Source of the DNA: Glandiceps talaboti
Lineage: Eukaryota; Hemichordata; Enteropneusta; Spengelidae
Reading direction: 5' to 3'
Assembly: GCF_964340395.1 (NCBI RefSeq)
Contig: NC_135552.1
Coordinates: 23,957,681 to 24,021,680, forward strand
DNA: 64,000 bases
This document shows, one piece after another, positions 12,679 to 26,600 of the stretch; position 1 is the stretch's first letter; each line of letters begins with the position of its first letter. The translations under genes were made by a program, and so were the position numbers. The notes beneath the pieces are model-generated. The model was not told the origin of the DNA. It was given only the letters and a program-made list of their open reading frames with translations, and made no database searches.

Positions 12679-15364
12679 GTATAATATATTTGGCCGAGGT
12701 TCTCCATTGATCAACTGATATGTATGTATCAACTTATGCTTTTAATTATTGGAAACATAGAATGTACGCATAATCGCTGTAATAAAAACCAAAGTAACAT
12801 AAACATTATTTCATAAACATAACTTTAATTCATATAAGGCTTACCTATTGTTATCCATATTCCCAATCTTATCCATGTGACGTAATTCAAACTAACCATC
12901 AGAATGAAATTAATGAATATACTGAGAGCTGGAATGAACGGAACCAAGGGAACCTGAAATCATGGAAATAATCAGATTGAGGATCATGAACTGACTTTAT
13001 TTATCCCACTATATAAAATGGAAATTCATATCACAGTTGGTAACAAAAAAAGTGCAATGTGAAAACAATTGAAAAGTATGTGATAATATCTAGGAGTGAG
13101 CCTCATAAATCTGCCCAATGACGCAAATATACTGTTTGAAACCACAGACAAGGAAAAGACAATGGTAACTTTTTCCCTATTTGTGAATTCACTCAATAAC
13201 ACTGATCATACATTCATAAATTTGACCTTTCCAAATAAGTAAGTTTAAATAACTCATCTAAATCTCGCTCGATTTTCAAAATGTTTTCGCTAAAATGTCT
13301 GCTTCAGGTTAAAGATGGCGCTCGTGGGTCTTTGATCTTTACCAATGAAATAGTGTTGCTTAACCCCCCCCCCCCCGCTCAAATTTTTTTTTTTTTTTTA
13401 AAACACACCAAAAAACAAATCAAACGACGGTGCCCGTAGAGCGATGTCACGTGTTACTCAACTTTACCCGGCAACTTTCGGCGTATGTTTCAAACAAGAG
13501 GCCTAGCTCGTAATTCCACAATACCCGTTGCTGATCTGTATTTCCTTGTCTGTGTTGAAATTCGGAGTAGACGGTTGTCTTTGATGTCTACATGCAGCCC
13601 TGACTAATCTCAAACTGTGACATTCAAACTTTGATAAACCCTCTTTATGCAAAACATTGTCAGTCTTTTCAGAAAAACATTTTCTATCATTAACCCTTCA
13701 TTTCGAGTCATTTTAAATCTCACATTTTTCTCTTTCCCTTAATTTCTCAATACTTTATTATCCATTGTTGATAGCAAATAATTTCGAGACACAGGCATTG
13801 AAAATCTACTTACCTTAAAATTCAAAGGTGTCGTATTTTGTTGATGTATGCAGATAATGAACAACGATATAATGGCCAAAATAGATAATAAGGCGAGTAA
13901 CATCAAAGCCCAAACTTCCAAATGGGCGATGGCGTTTTCTGCATGGACGATCACAAGTGCCAGTAGAAACAAAAATATTACCATAATCGGCGTGGCAATG
14001 GCTGGTACGAAGCCTGGCTTCCTAGCTGCTAAGAATGTTAAAAATGTGAATGTTTTTTTCAGTTTTCCAAAATCTTTAGCGTCAACGTTCTCATGAGTGT
14101 CGTCTGCATATGTTCCTGTCATACCTTTAGATTCCGGATTATATCGTAGAACTATTACACACGCAGATACAATGGTGTATGCGAGCAGGGTGCCGATGGA
14201 CAAAAACTCAACAAGCGCAGCAAGATCGAATATTACGGCCAAAATGGAGGCAATAATTCCAAAAAATATTGTTGCGACAATGGGGACTTTTGTCTTCGGA
14301 TGGAGTTTAGCAAAAACTGTGAAAAGTAAACCGTCACTAGCCATTGCGTATACGCAGCGTGGCAGAGCAAAGGTGAAAGTGGTCAGGGCTGACGTTATGC
14401 CGAAAAGTGCCCCTACTCCAGCTATATACTCTGCCCATGGTAAATTCAGTCCCTTAAATGCGTCAGGTATCGCGGCATCTGGATGGATGTCATAATAAGG
14501 CACCATTAACGTAAGGGCGGCAGAAACGCTGACATAAGATAGAGTAGCCACAACCAAAGCTATGGCTAAAGCTCGGGGAATATCTCTAGTTGGATTCTTG
14601 GCCTCCTCGCCAGAAGTTGTAATGGCATCGAAGCCTACATATGCGTAAAAACACGGAGCTGCACCAGCTAGGATTCCGGAGATTCCAAAGGGAGCAAACC
14701 CAGCATTCGGAATTGACCAATTGCTAGGATCTGCGTATATCATTCCTACCACAAATACGAAGAGTATTATGAACAAGTTAACAACCGTACACGTAGAATA
14801 GAATTTTGCCGACACGTTTGCTCCCAATGCGACAAAAGTAGTTACTATAAGCACTATCAGCAGAGCAAATAGGTCAGGATAGGCAGCTAAAAAGGGGACA
14901 TCAATCGGTCCACCGGTAATATGATCGTAGATAAAATCTCTGATTTTATGGTTTGTCAGCGTATCAAAGTAACCACTCCACGTACGTGCTATCGAAGCAC
15001 TTCCAACCAGGTATTCAAGTATAACTTCCCACCCAATAATAAAAGCTATCATCTCACCCATAGTAACATAGGTATAGACATAACTTGACCCTGCTTTGGG
15101 CACCCTGGCTCCAAACTCAGCATATGCGAACGCAGCTAGCACAGATGCAAAACCGGCGATAAGGTACGACAAGATGACTGCTGGACCCGCAGTCTCCCTT
15201 GCAATCGTTCCAGTTAGGATATATAAGCCAGCACCAAGCATTGACCCCATTCCTAGAAAGGATAAATGTACTGTATTCAGACATCGGTCTAGTTCAGTAT
15301 CCAGCAGGTTAGAATCGAGCGTCTTCACTCTGGATAGTTTGGCGAGAAATCGTTGTTTTGTCAT
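11803..15364 (-). CDS. cationic amino-acid transporter (SLC7 CAT subfamily)
   Basis: Three exons on the minus strand: 15364-13814, 12953-12845 and 11993-11803 (phases 0 and 1), encoding 616 residues, the usual CAT length. The first exon carries most of the APC-superfamily fold: [15 protein letters not shown] in TM1 (the unwound substrate-binding helix), a [13 protein letters not shown] segment, and [20 protein letters not shown] between later helices. Exon 2 gives the hydrophobic [17 protein letters not shown] helix and the conserved TWIRLGIW. Exon 3 gives [16 protein letters not shown] and an acidic cytoplasmic tail. This is the 14-helix CAT layout, a plasma- or organelle-membrane carrier of cationic amino acids. 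The glycoprotein-associated LAT subfamily ends earlier and lacks this tail. Orthology among CAT1-4 or SLC7A14 is not resolved. A possible AATAAA (minus strand) lies at 11775-11770. Confidence 0.9.
12361..12675. repeat. (CTAT)n-(CTGT)n-(CATA)n microsatellite
   Basis: CTAT to about 12447, CTGT to about 12478, then CATA with interspersed GCAT to about 12675. In intron 2 of the transporter gene. Confidence 0.95.
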
Positions 15365-17639
15365 ATTTTCAAAATTACAAGGTCTTCTTTACAGTGACTC
15401 CACTCCACTCCTCCTCACATTCCAACCACGACACTAAGCTGCTTAGAAAGAGAAAATAATATCAAATCTAAGCCGGAAAATTTATGGCAGCAAAGCTCAC
15501 TTTTGGAAAATGTCCGCGCATGTGTACATGATACGGGTCGACGACGCCTCGTGTATTGTGTATTGTGAACATACAATGTACAAGGTTTTTCCCCCTAACA
15601 ATATACCATATGTAGGTTATCGACACAAAGAGATTGTTGATTTGTCATTTGCAATGATATGTCGCGAATGTCACCCGCAGAATAATGCAAGGTCAAATGT
15701 CAAAATGATGTGTCATAATATCACGGGTTGCTGTTATTAATAGATTTATAAATGAAACATAAAAGAAAGTGTGTTTAATATTTCATTTTGAACAACCTAC
15801 ATATAGTTTACATGTAGATTTTAAAAACGGCTCTGCAACTGTCGTTCATATTGCGTTTGTCTGTTTTCTCGTTTGCTTGTTCTTTCCTTGTCAATAACTA
15901 GACAGACGTAACAGGATATGAACGACAGTATGTGTTATTTGTTACTACAATATATAATGTATATTTAAATTCGCGTTACTCTTTGGGACGAATATTAATG
16001 GCTGGAAATGTAATGGTTCATAGTCTAAAATTTAAACGGATGTGATAAATAAAATTTAATAGTTGCTGATTCATGCTACAAAATATGTAAATGAAACATT
16101 ATTTTTAGCGGTATTGTTTAATTCCAAGCTGACTGTACCCAACGAATGAGGGATTTGAAGTAATCTAGGAATATATGAATATTTGATGTCTTTTCAAACA
16201 ACAGCAGTCCGTGATGTCGGCATGGTAGAAAGTCAATAATGGCGCATATTGCAATATTCAATAAAACATTTTTATATGAATTAACAATATCACCTTTTTC
16301 ATGTATGGATTTCACGTTTTATCAGTTAATTCATATGTATTTCATTTATACACTCTCTGTTTCAGGTTTATTCGTTTCAACTGCATATTTTCTAGAAAAG
16401 AATCTCTCATTTTAATGACAGGCACGCATTTTTTTAAATTTTAAACTACACCTTAATTCTGTCAAACTTTGAAAACATGCGAGTGGTCCAGATGGACTAC
16501 TACAAGTTGAATCTGGTGGTAAACATTCTAAATACCGTGATCATTAGACTCTAGATCACTGCTAAAACCCTGAATATGAAAGTACACAAACTTGTGAATA
16601 TAAATGTCACCATAACAGTTACAACGAAGACTTACTTACTTGAGTCGTACACATCTACAGGGAAACAGATTTAGAAGTTACCGTGGGCTTGGTCCACGTC
16701 AAAAGCAACAAGTTTGGCGACGAGTGTCAATGATGGGATTACCTTGTCAAATGCATATCTCAAAGAATCATGCTTTCCTTTCATTGCATATTTTGTATAC
16801 GGTAATTGTTACGTGAAGGGAATAACAGAACACTGTGCTATGTTGTGTGTGCGCGACAAAATAATATAGTTTTATCAGTTCATACATGTCGAAACCTGAA
16901 TGACAAGTTATACCTCAGCTGTACATGTCGTTACAGCGGAAATCGTACATTGCGTATTGCGTTGTCATTATTTTCAGGGTCACCCGCTTTTGTTGCTGTC
17001 ACATTTGTCAACCTTTATTTCTATACTGTTCGCAAAACAACACGTTATGTCAGCAAAGAAAGGTCAAAATTCATTCGCCGTTACCTCTAGGCAAACTAAA
17101 TCAGACTTCAGAAAATAGAGTATAGCTGTTAGTGTATCCATACGTCCCATACTATGGCAAGCCGTTCAGGCCAAAAGTATTATTCTTAGGTTGGGTCAAA
17201 TTTTACGGCAGGGGCCCTGGGGATCAATTATTTTGGCAGTTTTTTCGCACCCCCCCCCTTCGTGCTCTCAAAAAATGTCATGCCCCCCCCCCCCCCCGAA
17301 ATGAACCCAAGAATTTTCGTAGTCCCCCCTTCCCGGCTACACATATTTTACTGTGTAATTATACAGTAAAACCCCCCCCAAAAAAATATTTGTTCTTCTC
17401 CCTGTTTCTTACATGAATTCTTTAATATTACTTATAAGTTCAAGCATAACTATAAATATACATATACATGTATTACCTACCTACCACACTAGTTACAGAA
17501 CATGTCGTGTAAATGCTTGGCTGTTTCACAATCAGTGCTTCACTTATATTGTACTTTGGAGCAAAAGTGAACTTGAAGGTTTCGTAATGGTAATCTTCAT
17601 AGATAGTTTATAAAAGATTAAATGTTCCCTACTCGTCAC

Positions 17640-18985
17640 TATGAACTTATCAGAAGGGATTAATACACTTTCTATTTTGGACACTACATGTTGTTGACAC
17701 TACAAATCACTACATCTCATCAGATTCCAGTTTCTATTATACACTAGGAATTACCACCTAAAGTTCTCTGACTTTACTATACATGCAATATTAATGCCAC
17801 TATACCAATGTTACGGGGCCATTTTTATGTGACATGGGAAACTCATTTAAAACTTTAGCTATTCGAAGCTTGGAAATATTACCTCAAAGGCTATGAATAA
17901 CCTAAACATTGCCTTAATAGAAGCAAAAAAACTGCAGATCTGCTAGGGGGAAACCCCCAAGGACTCCCTCGAGGCCTCACCCCCAGAGGTCACTCATGCA
18001 TTCAACCAACAATCATATGCACCAACAACCTTTTTACTGTCATAATGGTATTAAACTTTTCTTAAATATTTTCACCCAATTCTAATTTGAGATGATAGTC
18101 TTTTAAAGATGTGAAATGTTTGCCAAGGTCGTCTAAAATTGCCTTAAACTCAAATCTCCCCTACCAATAATACTACCAGTAAATGTGCTGACCTTTACTA
18201 CATGTATATGATGATGCCATTTAACTGTTTCAGAACATATTTCAACCCTATGTAAGTTATAAAGAATAGTTTCTGATACTTGATGGTGCTGTCTTGTAAA
18301 GCATGGATTGAGTTATTGCTTGAAAGGGTCTGAATAGCCTAAAAATTGCAATCGTTCAGGGCTTCTAGAGGGAGACCCCCTTGGACCCCCACATGAGGTG
18401 GACATATCCCAGTCTCAAGCTCTCCCCCCCCCCTTACTGTCAAGATGCTATCAAAGTATATTTCAAAAGTATTTCAACCCTGTGTAGTTGTTTTTTACAT
18501 GTTGGTGCTGTCTTGTAAAGCTTGGAAATTATTGTCTGAAAGGGTCTGAATAGTCTCAAAATTGACTTTTCAGAGTAAAAAACCTCCAGGACTTCTAGGG
18601 GGAGACCCCCTAGGACCCCCCCCCCACTACATGAGGTGTACACATCCCAGTATCAAGCTCTTCCCCTACCTCTTACTGCCAAGATGCTATCAAACTTAAT
18701 ATGTCAAAATATTTTTTCTTTTACATGTTGGTGCTGTCTTGTAAAGCTTGGAAATTATTGTCTGAAAGGGCCTGAATAGTCTCAAAATTCAAGTTGACTT
18801 TTCAGAGTAAAAAACCTCAACGGCTTCTAGGACCCCCCATTAGATATATACATATTCCCTACTCAAGCTTTTCCATACCTTTCTCTGTCAAGATGCTATT
18901 AAACTCCTTTTGGAATATACTTACCCTGTGTAGTCAATAATTATGATTATATGATAGTGCTAACCCGGGATCTTATAAAGTAGAT
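17640..18985. repeat. degenerate ~220-bp tandem satellite
   Basis: The landmark GTGCTGTCTTGTAAAG recurs at 18286, 18505 and 18731, with a decayed copy near 18957 (spacing 219-226). Each unit also has a GGTCTGAATAG-type core, a GGGGGAGACCCCC-type palindrome and an AAGATGCTATCAAA segment. The best copies are the central ones; about six units in all, fading outward. Confidence 0.8.
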
Positions 18986-19059
18986 GCAAGACAGTCAAGC
19001 AGTCCAAACTGCCGAGTCACGATCAAAAAATACCTGTCATGTGAATATTATATGTTTTA

Positions 19060-19216
<157 letters not shown>

Positions 19217-19448
19217 ATGGGGGTCATCATGTTTTAGAATTAAGTGATAGGGGGGTCAGCCTGTTTTTGGTTTTTCAGATGGGGGGGGGGGGGGGGCAGT
19301 GACTTTTTGTCGGCCCAATTTAAGAATCCACTGCCCCCCCCCCCCGGCTGAAGAAACTGACCGGCCCCTTATATATTGGCAGACACGCACATTCGCCGGC
19401 GAGAGAGAGACAGAGGCAGAGACTAGAGAGAGGTATAAAGTCAGTCAG

Positions 19449-19450
19449 GC

Positions 19451-19499
<49 letters not shown>

Positions 19500-19526
19500 G
19501 TCAGAAAGACAGACAGACAGACAGCC

Positions 19527-19587
<61 letters not shown>
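19449..19587. repeat. (CAGA)n microsatellite
   Basis: About 34 copies of CAGA with a few substitutions. Confidence 0.95.
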
Positions 19588-19589
<2 letters not shown>

Positions 19590-19790
19590 GGAAGGCATAC
19601 ACAAATACATTCGCATGGCTGTCACCCAACTCATCACTAAATCTAGGTTTTAGAATTAAAAAAAATAACTCGATAAACGACTGCTCCTGAGGTTTACAAT
19701 GTAATTTGGTTATTGAATTATGAGCAAAATCTTTTGGCCCCCTTTCAGACCATCAGAATTTTCATGGCCCCCTAATTTTTGTCGCTTTCT

Positions 19791-20255
19791 AGTCAATTGG
19801 ACCCCACGTCAATTGGACCCTAGTCAATTGGACCCCTAACCAAATGAACCCTCGCCGTAACCAATGTAAGTTGTTCAGGGATATTCAAAACATTATCATT
19901 AAGAAATAGATAGCACAAATACGAGTGTAGTCTGTTTGGGTGTGGGAAAGGTATCCACCGTAACATTAACAAGAGTAAAGTGTAGAACGGGAGCAGTCTT
20001 GCGCTGGAGTCTTGCGAACCATGCATCCATGTGGGTTAACGAACTACAGATTCACGGTGTGCATTAAATGAGACCAAACTTTTATCGTGTGCAAGCAGGA
20101 TTATATTTTACCCACAGTTTAACCCAAACTTTTATCCAATTCACAAGTTGCAATTGATAAATTTCCTTGCCTCAGGCATAGTCCCTACTCGGCGAGGGTT
20201 CATTTGGTTAGGGGTCCAATTGACTAGGGTCCAATTGACGAGGGGTCCAATTGAC
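19791..20255. mobile_element. foldback element with ~65-bp inverted termini
   Basis: The left arm (19792-19856) contains three GTCAATTGGACC motifs and CCAAATGAACCCTCGCCG. The right arm (about 20190-20255) is its reverse complement, with GGTCCAATTGAC three times. About 330 bp of unrelated DNA lies between. No coding capacity, so a non-autonomous element. Confidence 0.75.
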
Positions 20256-20657
20256 CTGTTTCCATTTTTGTCACCCACCCCCCTTTTCTCCCCAAGCCCC
20301 CCTACCAAAGTCTGACCCCAACCTTCAATGATTTTAGATGTAGTATTTTATAAGCCTGTAAAACAACAATAATCTCAAATCAATGAAAACTTGTTTGAAT
20401 AAAATGACGTTAACGGAATAAAAGCGTGGACTCCATCTAAAAACTACACATGAATGGTTAAAATTATTTTGTAACTCCGAAAATACAAAATACCTCATAT
20501 CAGCTAACATAAGAATAATACTATGCCATGACCTCATAACCTCGTCACATATATCGCGCCCTCTTTCAGCGCACATAAAGATCTTTTGTCTATCAGTTTC
20601 ACCCGCCATTTTGAACTGTTCAGAGCAAATCTTTGGTTACAGACAAGTGTATCGGTG

Positions 20658-23600
20658 ATGTTAGCTTCACTAACCCACGCATTGAGAAACATCACACAAT
20701 TCTTTGTTGGTGATAGCATAGGTAACCATCAAAGAAAGTCATTGAAGAGATCAAGAACTCCAGATAGTGAGAGGTACGTAAAAACGTAATATATCTAGCT
20801 CTCTAGAGTACGAGTGTACAGTACAGCAACACTTGCGTCTCAGCTCACTCGAACGACAACGTGATGTATTGAGTCCCACTATGTAGGTACATGACCATGC
20901 TGACACGTTTCTTACCGTGGCTGCAGGCCGAGTAGACTCTATACAATAGGGCTATAATACTGTCGCTATTGCAAGACTTGAAGTTGTGTACATGTGGTAG
21001 CGTAAATTAATGAAACAGTGCACCGTGGATCCTGGCGTGGCCATGCATGGCGTACACTGCTTCCTTCGTTTTAGATTGATAATTTGATATAGATATATAA
21101 ACACTAGATGTGATCATGATATATCGTACAATGCATATTGTACAATACAATTCGTATTTACAATGCAACCCGATGGCTTATTCGAAGTACAATGTACTAG
21201 TATTCACCTTTCAGTTTTACATACAATGTCAACATAGTGGGTCTAATATTATGCATTGGCATACAAGATCACATTCAGCAATCTTATAGTCTTTTGATTA
21301 TTTATAATTTGTACGGTAAATTTTTCCCTGGTACAGTCTCAAAATGTGGTTATTTGTTGTACAACATTATATATTTTCATATAAAATTTGAACAATTTTT
21401 TTTATTTCAACAGTGATATTGAAATAGTTGAAGAACGTTTTGGAGGACCTCGCAAGAAACACAGAAGAAATGATGAACGAACTATAGTTTTTGGTGAGAA
21501 CCTAATCCTTAGATACTTTGCAGTCATTGCTACACCAGTAATTCTACAGAGATGTCAGTCTGTGTCTGTATGTGAATCGTTGTGAAATTTTATAAATTGT
21601 AGAGGTGTAACATTTAGGAATTATTCAAAATCGTTACTGATATCATACATATATTACTGTACAAGACACATGAAACAAGACAGTAGTACATTAAACTTGT
21701 AAAGGGAAGACCAGTGTTATAGAGTGAAATTTTAAAGTTATAATGTGTTTTGTGTTTCATTTTTTTTAGCACATAGACAAACTATGGATGGCCAAAGGAA
21801 GGAGAATGGATCATCCAATCCAACCAGAAAATTACAAATGCATGGTAAGATCACTCGTGAAGTTAGTATAAATTTTCCACTTCTTTCATCCTTTGGTCTT
21901 CAAGTTGTTCATAAAATCTACATTTTGGCTCTACCCCATACCCCATGACTTGTAGATACCCCTCAATAGACCCAAGTCAGTTCTGAATCACTCATGATGC
22001 AAGTACAATGTAAAATAGTGTTCTCCCCTGGGTAGATTGCAAGGATGGAGACTAATTTGCATAATACTTTACATATCAATAGTGTGACAATTTGCATAAT
22101 AAACTTCAACTTTTGAAATGTACTCTGACCTGTTTATACTAGTTAATACATACCAGTACACACGTGGACATTGGCATCAGTGGTGGCAAGGATGGTGTTA
22201 GCTATAGTCTATGCTTTCTCTATAGTGGGGAGAACAAAGCACAACAAAACCTGGCAAGCATGATAGCTGGGTTGGCAAGGATGGTGTTAGCACTATGCTT
22301 TCTCTATAGTGGGAAGAACAGCGAAACAACTACAAATATACAAGTTAGGTATTTGTAATAATTTCAGAATGTTATTTATTTTTGAAAGATTCTGCACGGA
22401 AAGGAAGTGAAAAGGTTCACCACCAATATGAAGACAAAATAAAGAAAACATACAGAAATGAGGAGAGTGAGTCAGGTAACAGACTCACAGCCAACCCATA
22501 TCAATCAAGGTATGTATTCTTTATCATATCAAATATTGTATTACCGGAAAAATTTTCTTTTAAAGGAAATATTTCACTTTACTATTACTGTGATCAAAAG
22601 ATATCTGTAAAATTGTTTCTATAAGTTATCACTAACAGATATTCATATCTTTGACATGCAATGGCCGATTTCTAGCAAACCTGGCACAAAGGTGGTTATT
22701 TACGAATATGTTTGTTGTGCAGTTTGTTGTCTAGGAGTAGCAGTAGAGGAAACAGTGACACCAGTGGAATTTTTCCATCATATACCAAACAACATGACAC
22801 ATCAGTGGCATCAAAGCTATTCCCTGGACATTTATTAGGCACAGTGGGAAGGAGCAAGCCAATGTCATCCCTAGCCAGACCTAGACAGTATGCTATCACC
22901 AGACCTAAAATGTATGGAGTGGAACAGGTACAGTACATGGATTAAAATAGTAGTAAATACACTCGCGTGTAAAGACACTAACTTTTCTTCAATGATATTG
23001 CTCTTTTGAGTAGTCATGAATTGAACCTCCATGTACCAGGTACCCGTTTCCAAGGCAACATAAACTAAGAAAATTCAATGATTGTGTTATTAGTCATATT
23101 GAATACGCCGTATTCCGGTTATCGAAGAAGCCCTGAAAAGATAAAAGATATGATTGTTTGGCCACTAGGGGCGCTGTTTTAGAACCGGAAGTGAGGGCCA
23201 GAATTGTAGCGCATTGTTGCAAAGCACAGAGTCTATAGGCATCGTAACCACTGACTAAAGATTTTCTGTCATTCCCGGTAACTTTACGCTATAATATTGC
23301 ATTATCGCCCATCAAATAACGAAATAGCAAATTAACCTCTTGTTCTCCTAATATTTCGCGTAAGTTTGGCTCTGCAATTCGACCGTGAGGAAAACCCAAA
23401 AGTAGCAACATTTTGAAACGGGTAGTACACTGACATCTCACTCACGTTTTTAGTGTGACATCGTCCATTTGCGTTACCGTTGGAGAAATTGTAGCGATTG
23501 CTTCCAGTCAAACATCGGAACGGAAAAAGGTACAAAAACAGAGGAAAGAACCCTCAAAATCACAATATACGCTACAGTTATTGCAGCTTGTATAAAACCA

Positions 23601-26600
23601 ATCTGATTAAAATCCGATGTAGATGTCGGCTAATCGTTCATTGCTATTTTACTTTCGTTATTGTGCCTGAATTGACCTTCGTGGTACATGTTTGATCGCC
23701 TCCTCTACCGATCAGGACAAAAACGTAAACATGTACCACGAAGGTCAATTCAGGCAAAATAACGAAGGTAAAATAGCAATGAACGATTAGCCGACATCTA
23801 CATCGGATTTTAATCAGATCGGTATAAGGTATGGTATGATGAGTGAACCACGTAAACGTTACATGGAAGGCCGATTCATTGAAGGGGTGGGCGGTGTGGT
23901 ACATCAATCACAATAACAATATTTATGATTCGTTGCCGACTTCAATGGGGTTTTTTATACACTGATGGTCCTGAATGAAGAATAGCAAGCTAACCAAAGT
24001 GTGATAGTAAAGATGAGTATATCAATACAAATATGTTTATGCCAACTTATAACCAGTACATGAAATGTTTTTTTTTCCGGACAAAGTTTTATGATTTCAC
24101 CCGTGGTGCTACACCACTGTTCTAATAAACAAGAAAGGCCTAAGTATGCGGCGACATCAGTTACAATATAAACATGTGGCTTGGTAATTTATTGTCGACC
24201 GAACTCTCAATATTGCAATGACTGTAGCTGGAAGCTGTTCAATCTGATTAAAATCCTATGTAGATGTCGGCTAATCGTTCATTACTATTTTACCTTCGTT
24301 ATTTTGCCTGATATTATTTTTCTTGGTACATGTTTATATTTTTTAGCCTGATCGTAGAGGAGGCGATCAGGCAAGCTAAAAAATGTAAACATGTACCAAG
24401 AAGGTCAATTCAGGCAAAATAACGAAGGTAAAATAGCAATGAACGATCAGCCAACATCTACATCGGATTTTAATCAGATTGGAAGCTGTTGTCAGATTTG
24501 TAATTTTCTAATCGTTCTTTTGTCAAGCAACAGACACCAGTAAGGTAAAGAAATATGTTTATCATGTCTACATCGGGTATATTTCGAAGGTCCTCCGTCC
24601 AACTTTCAATGTTTCCGCTGTCGATTAGTTCTATCTTTTGATGCTTGACATCCACTATTCGTCTCCTCTTCCGTTCTCTCAGAAAATTATCATTTTCTAG
24701 TGTTTCAAGACCAAGGTTGACAGCATTTCTGGCGATATCTAGTAGATTTAGAAGTAGTAATTTTCCACTCTTTTATGAATGCACGGAGTTCTTTTACGCC
24801 CATTTTGTTGACAGCTTCATACATCGCCATACTATTAGATGCCATGACGAAAATTCTGGCCCTCACTTTGTCAGATATGGTGCGCCCTCTCGCGATACTT
24901 TCCTGCGAAACAACCGGAAGTTCGATAACCGGAATACGCCGTATTGCATCATAATTTCATGACAATCATTTGATTCCTTTGTTGACATAAAACTTATTGT
25001 ATGTATTGTTAGTTCTCTGTAGAGGCTACATTCAGTAGAGATGACATTATACCAGCATTTGCTTATACTTAGAGTACATTATTTCACATCACTGTAGTAT
25101 GTATATATGTTCAGAGGAAAAGACTGTATACACGAATACAGTGTATTTATCTAAACTTGCTGTGTACTGTTTTGCTTCACTGTAGAGCATGCGTTTAGAG
25201 GAGAAGGCATTATACCAGAATTTACTTATGCAATATACAGATGCTTACAGACATGCCCCCAAATCTATAGATACTCCCAGGAGTCAAGAACAACCAACTC
25301 AAGCCCACAATCTTGACCAAACAAGGTGAGAACAACTCTCAATACAAGCAACAAAATTTTAACACCATAAGATTAAGGATTCAATTTGTTGGTGGACTTC
25401 CACTACACACACTACATTACTGTAGGCACGCATGAGAGTAAGTCAACCCGTCTAGTGTGACATGAAATCCTGTTTCAGTTACGAAGAATTTGGTATTATT
25501 TAGTGCATGTGAATGACTGACAACTATGGATACTGTCACCCAGTGGTCAGTGTCGACAATATTGTTTTCACTCTGTGACGTACAGAGACTTAGACTGTTT
25601 CTCAACTAATGAGACCATTGTAGTTACATGTCACAGATTTATCATGTAAATGCATGAAATTTGTGCTTCTACAAATTCCATATGTTGAGAATGTTTGTAT
25701 CGCTGCTTGAAAGAATAGACATCTTGAATAATGAAGGCATTGTGACTGAGATCCTCTATGTCAACTTTCTTGAAGTAATATCATCGAAACTCATGTGTTA
25801 TAACTAAGATGTTTATCTCTCCATCAACTGCCTTGAAGGAAAGTCATCAAAACTCGTATATCTTAGATCACCCTCAAACGGTTAAAATCTGTTATTATCC
25901 AGCAGCAAATGGACCAATCACAGAGTTCCTTTTATATTCTCAATGTTGACTGCTTCTCTAACATGCCTGCATCTGTCATGGATTTTGACTTTGAAAGGTG
26001 CTATGACATACAGACGTTGGCGCTCTTCAAAATATTCTCCGTTGTAAAGACGTGTTTTTCACCATTTGATTTTTTTCTCTTTTTACCAAAGAATTGAAAC
26101 AGAACTTGGTAGTTTTATTGAGAAGCCAACATATACAGCAGAGAGAAGAGTTCCACATAGACAAAAAGTAGAAGCACATGTCATTCCGTCAACAGAGAAG
26201 GAAAGAAGTTTAGGTAGAATAGAAGATAGATTTTACCAACCATTGTGTACACCATATACTGGTTCTACCAGGTCTGTCCTCAAGAAAATAGACACTCCAG
26301 CTCAGCCAGGTATGTAGTTGTATATCAGGTCTGTATATATGAAAATAGACACTCCAGCTCAGCCAGGTAGGTTACTGTATATCAGGTCTGTCCTCAAGAA
26401 AATAGACACTCCAGCTCAGCCAGGTAGGTTACTGTATATCAGGTCTGTATATATGAAAATAGACACTCCAGCTCAGCCAGGTAGGTTGCTGTATATCAGG
26501 TCTGTCCTCAAGAAAATAGACACTCCTGCTCAGCCAGGTAGGTTGCTGTAGGTTAAGTTAAGTCCCCTTTGCTGGGTATACCTATTGGTTCCCATCATCT

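Larger units (their letters stand above)
23102..24945. mobile_element. nested transposon with 25-bp terminal inverted repeats
   Basis: The ends 23102-23126 and 24921-24945 are inverted copies of AATACGCCGTATTCCGGTTA plus TCGAA, differing at one base. A second inverted match (GAGGGCCAGAATT, 23197 and 24853-24867) lies inside. The element sits in SENP intron 5 and contains a single arm of the 5.5-kb foldback family, two copies of another hairpin element and a broken minus-strand ORF. No clear target duplication was found at the outer ends. Confidence 0.6.

Noticed and set aside
13848-15437. Plus-strand ORFs at 13848-14096, 14097-14495 and 15096-15437
   Set aside because: They are antisense to the transporter exon, and the minus-strand frame has clear family motifs.
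26318-26551. In-frame open 57-bp repeat as a separate repeat-protein exon
   Set aside because: Single-unit exons of 38 nt and the whole 209-nt block both shift the frame into exon 8, and the 19-nt gaps are too short to be introns.
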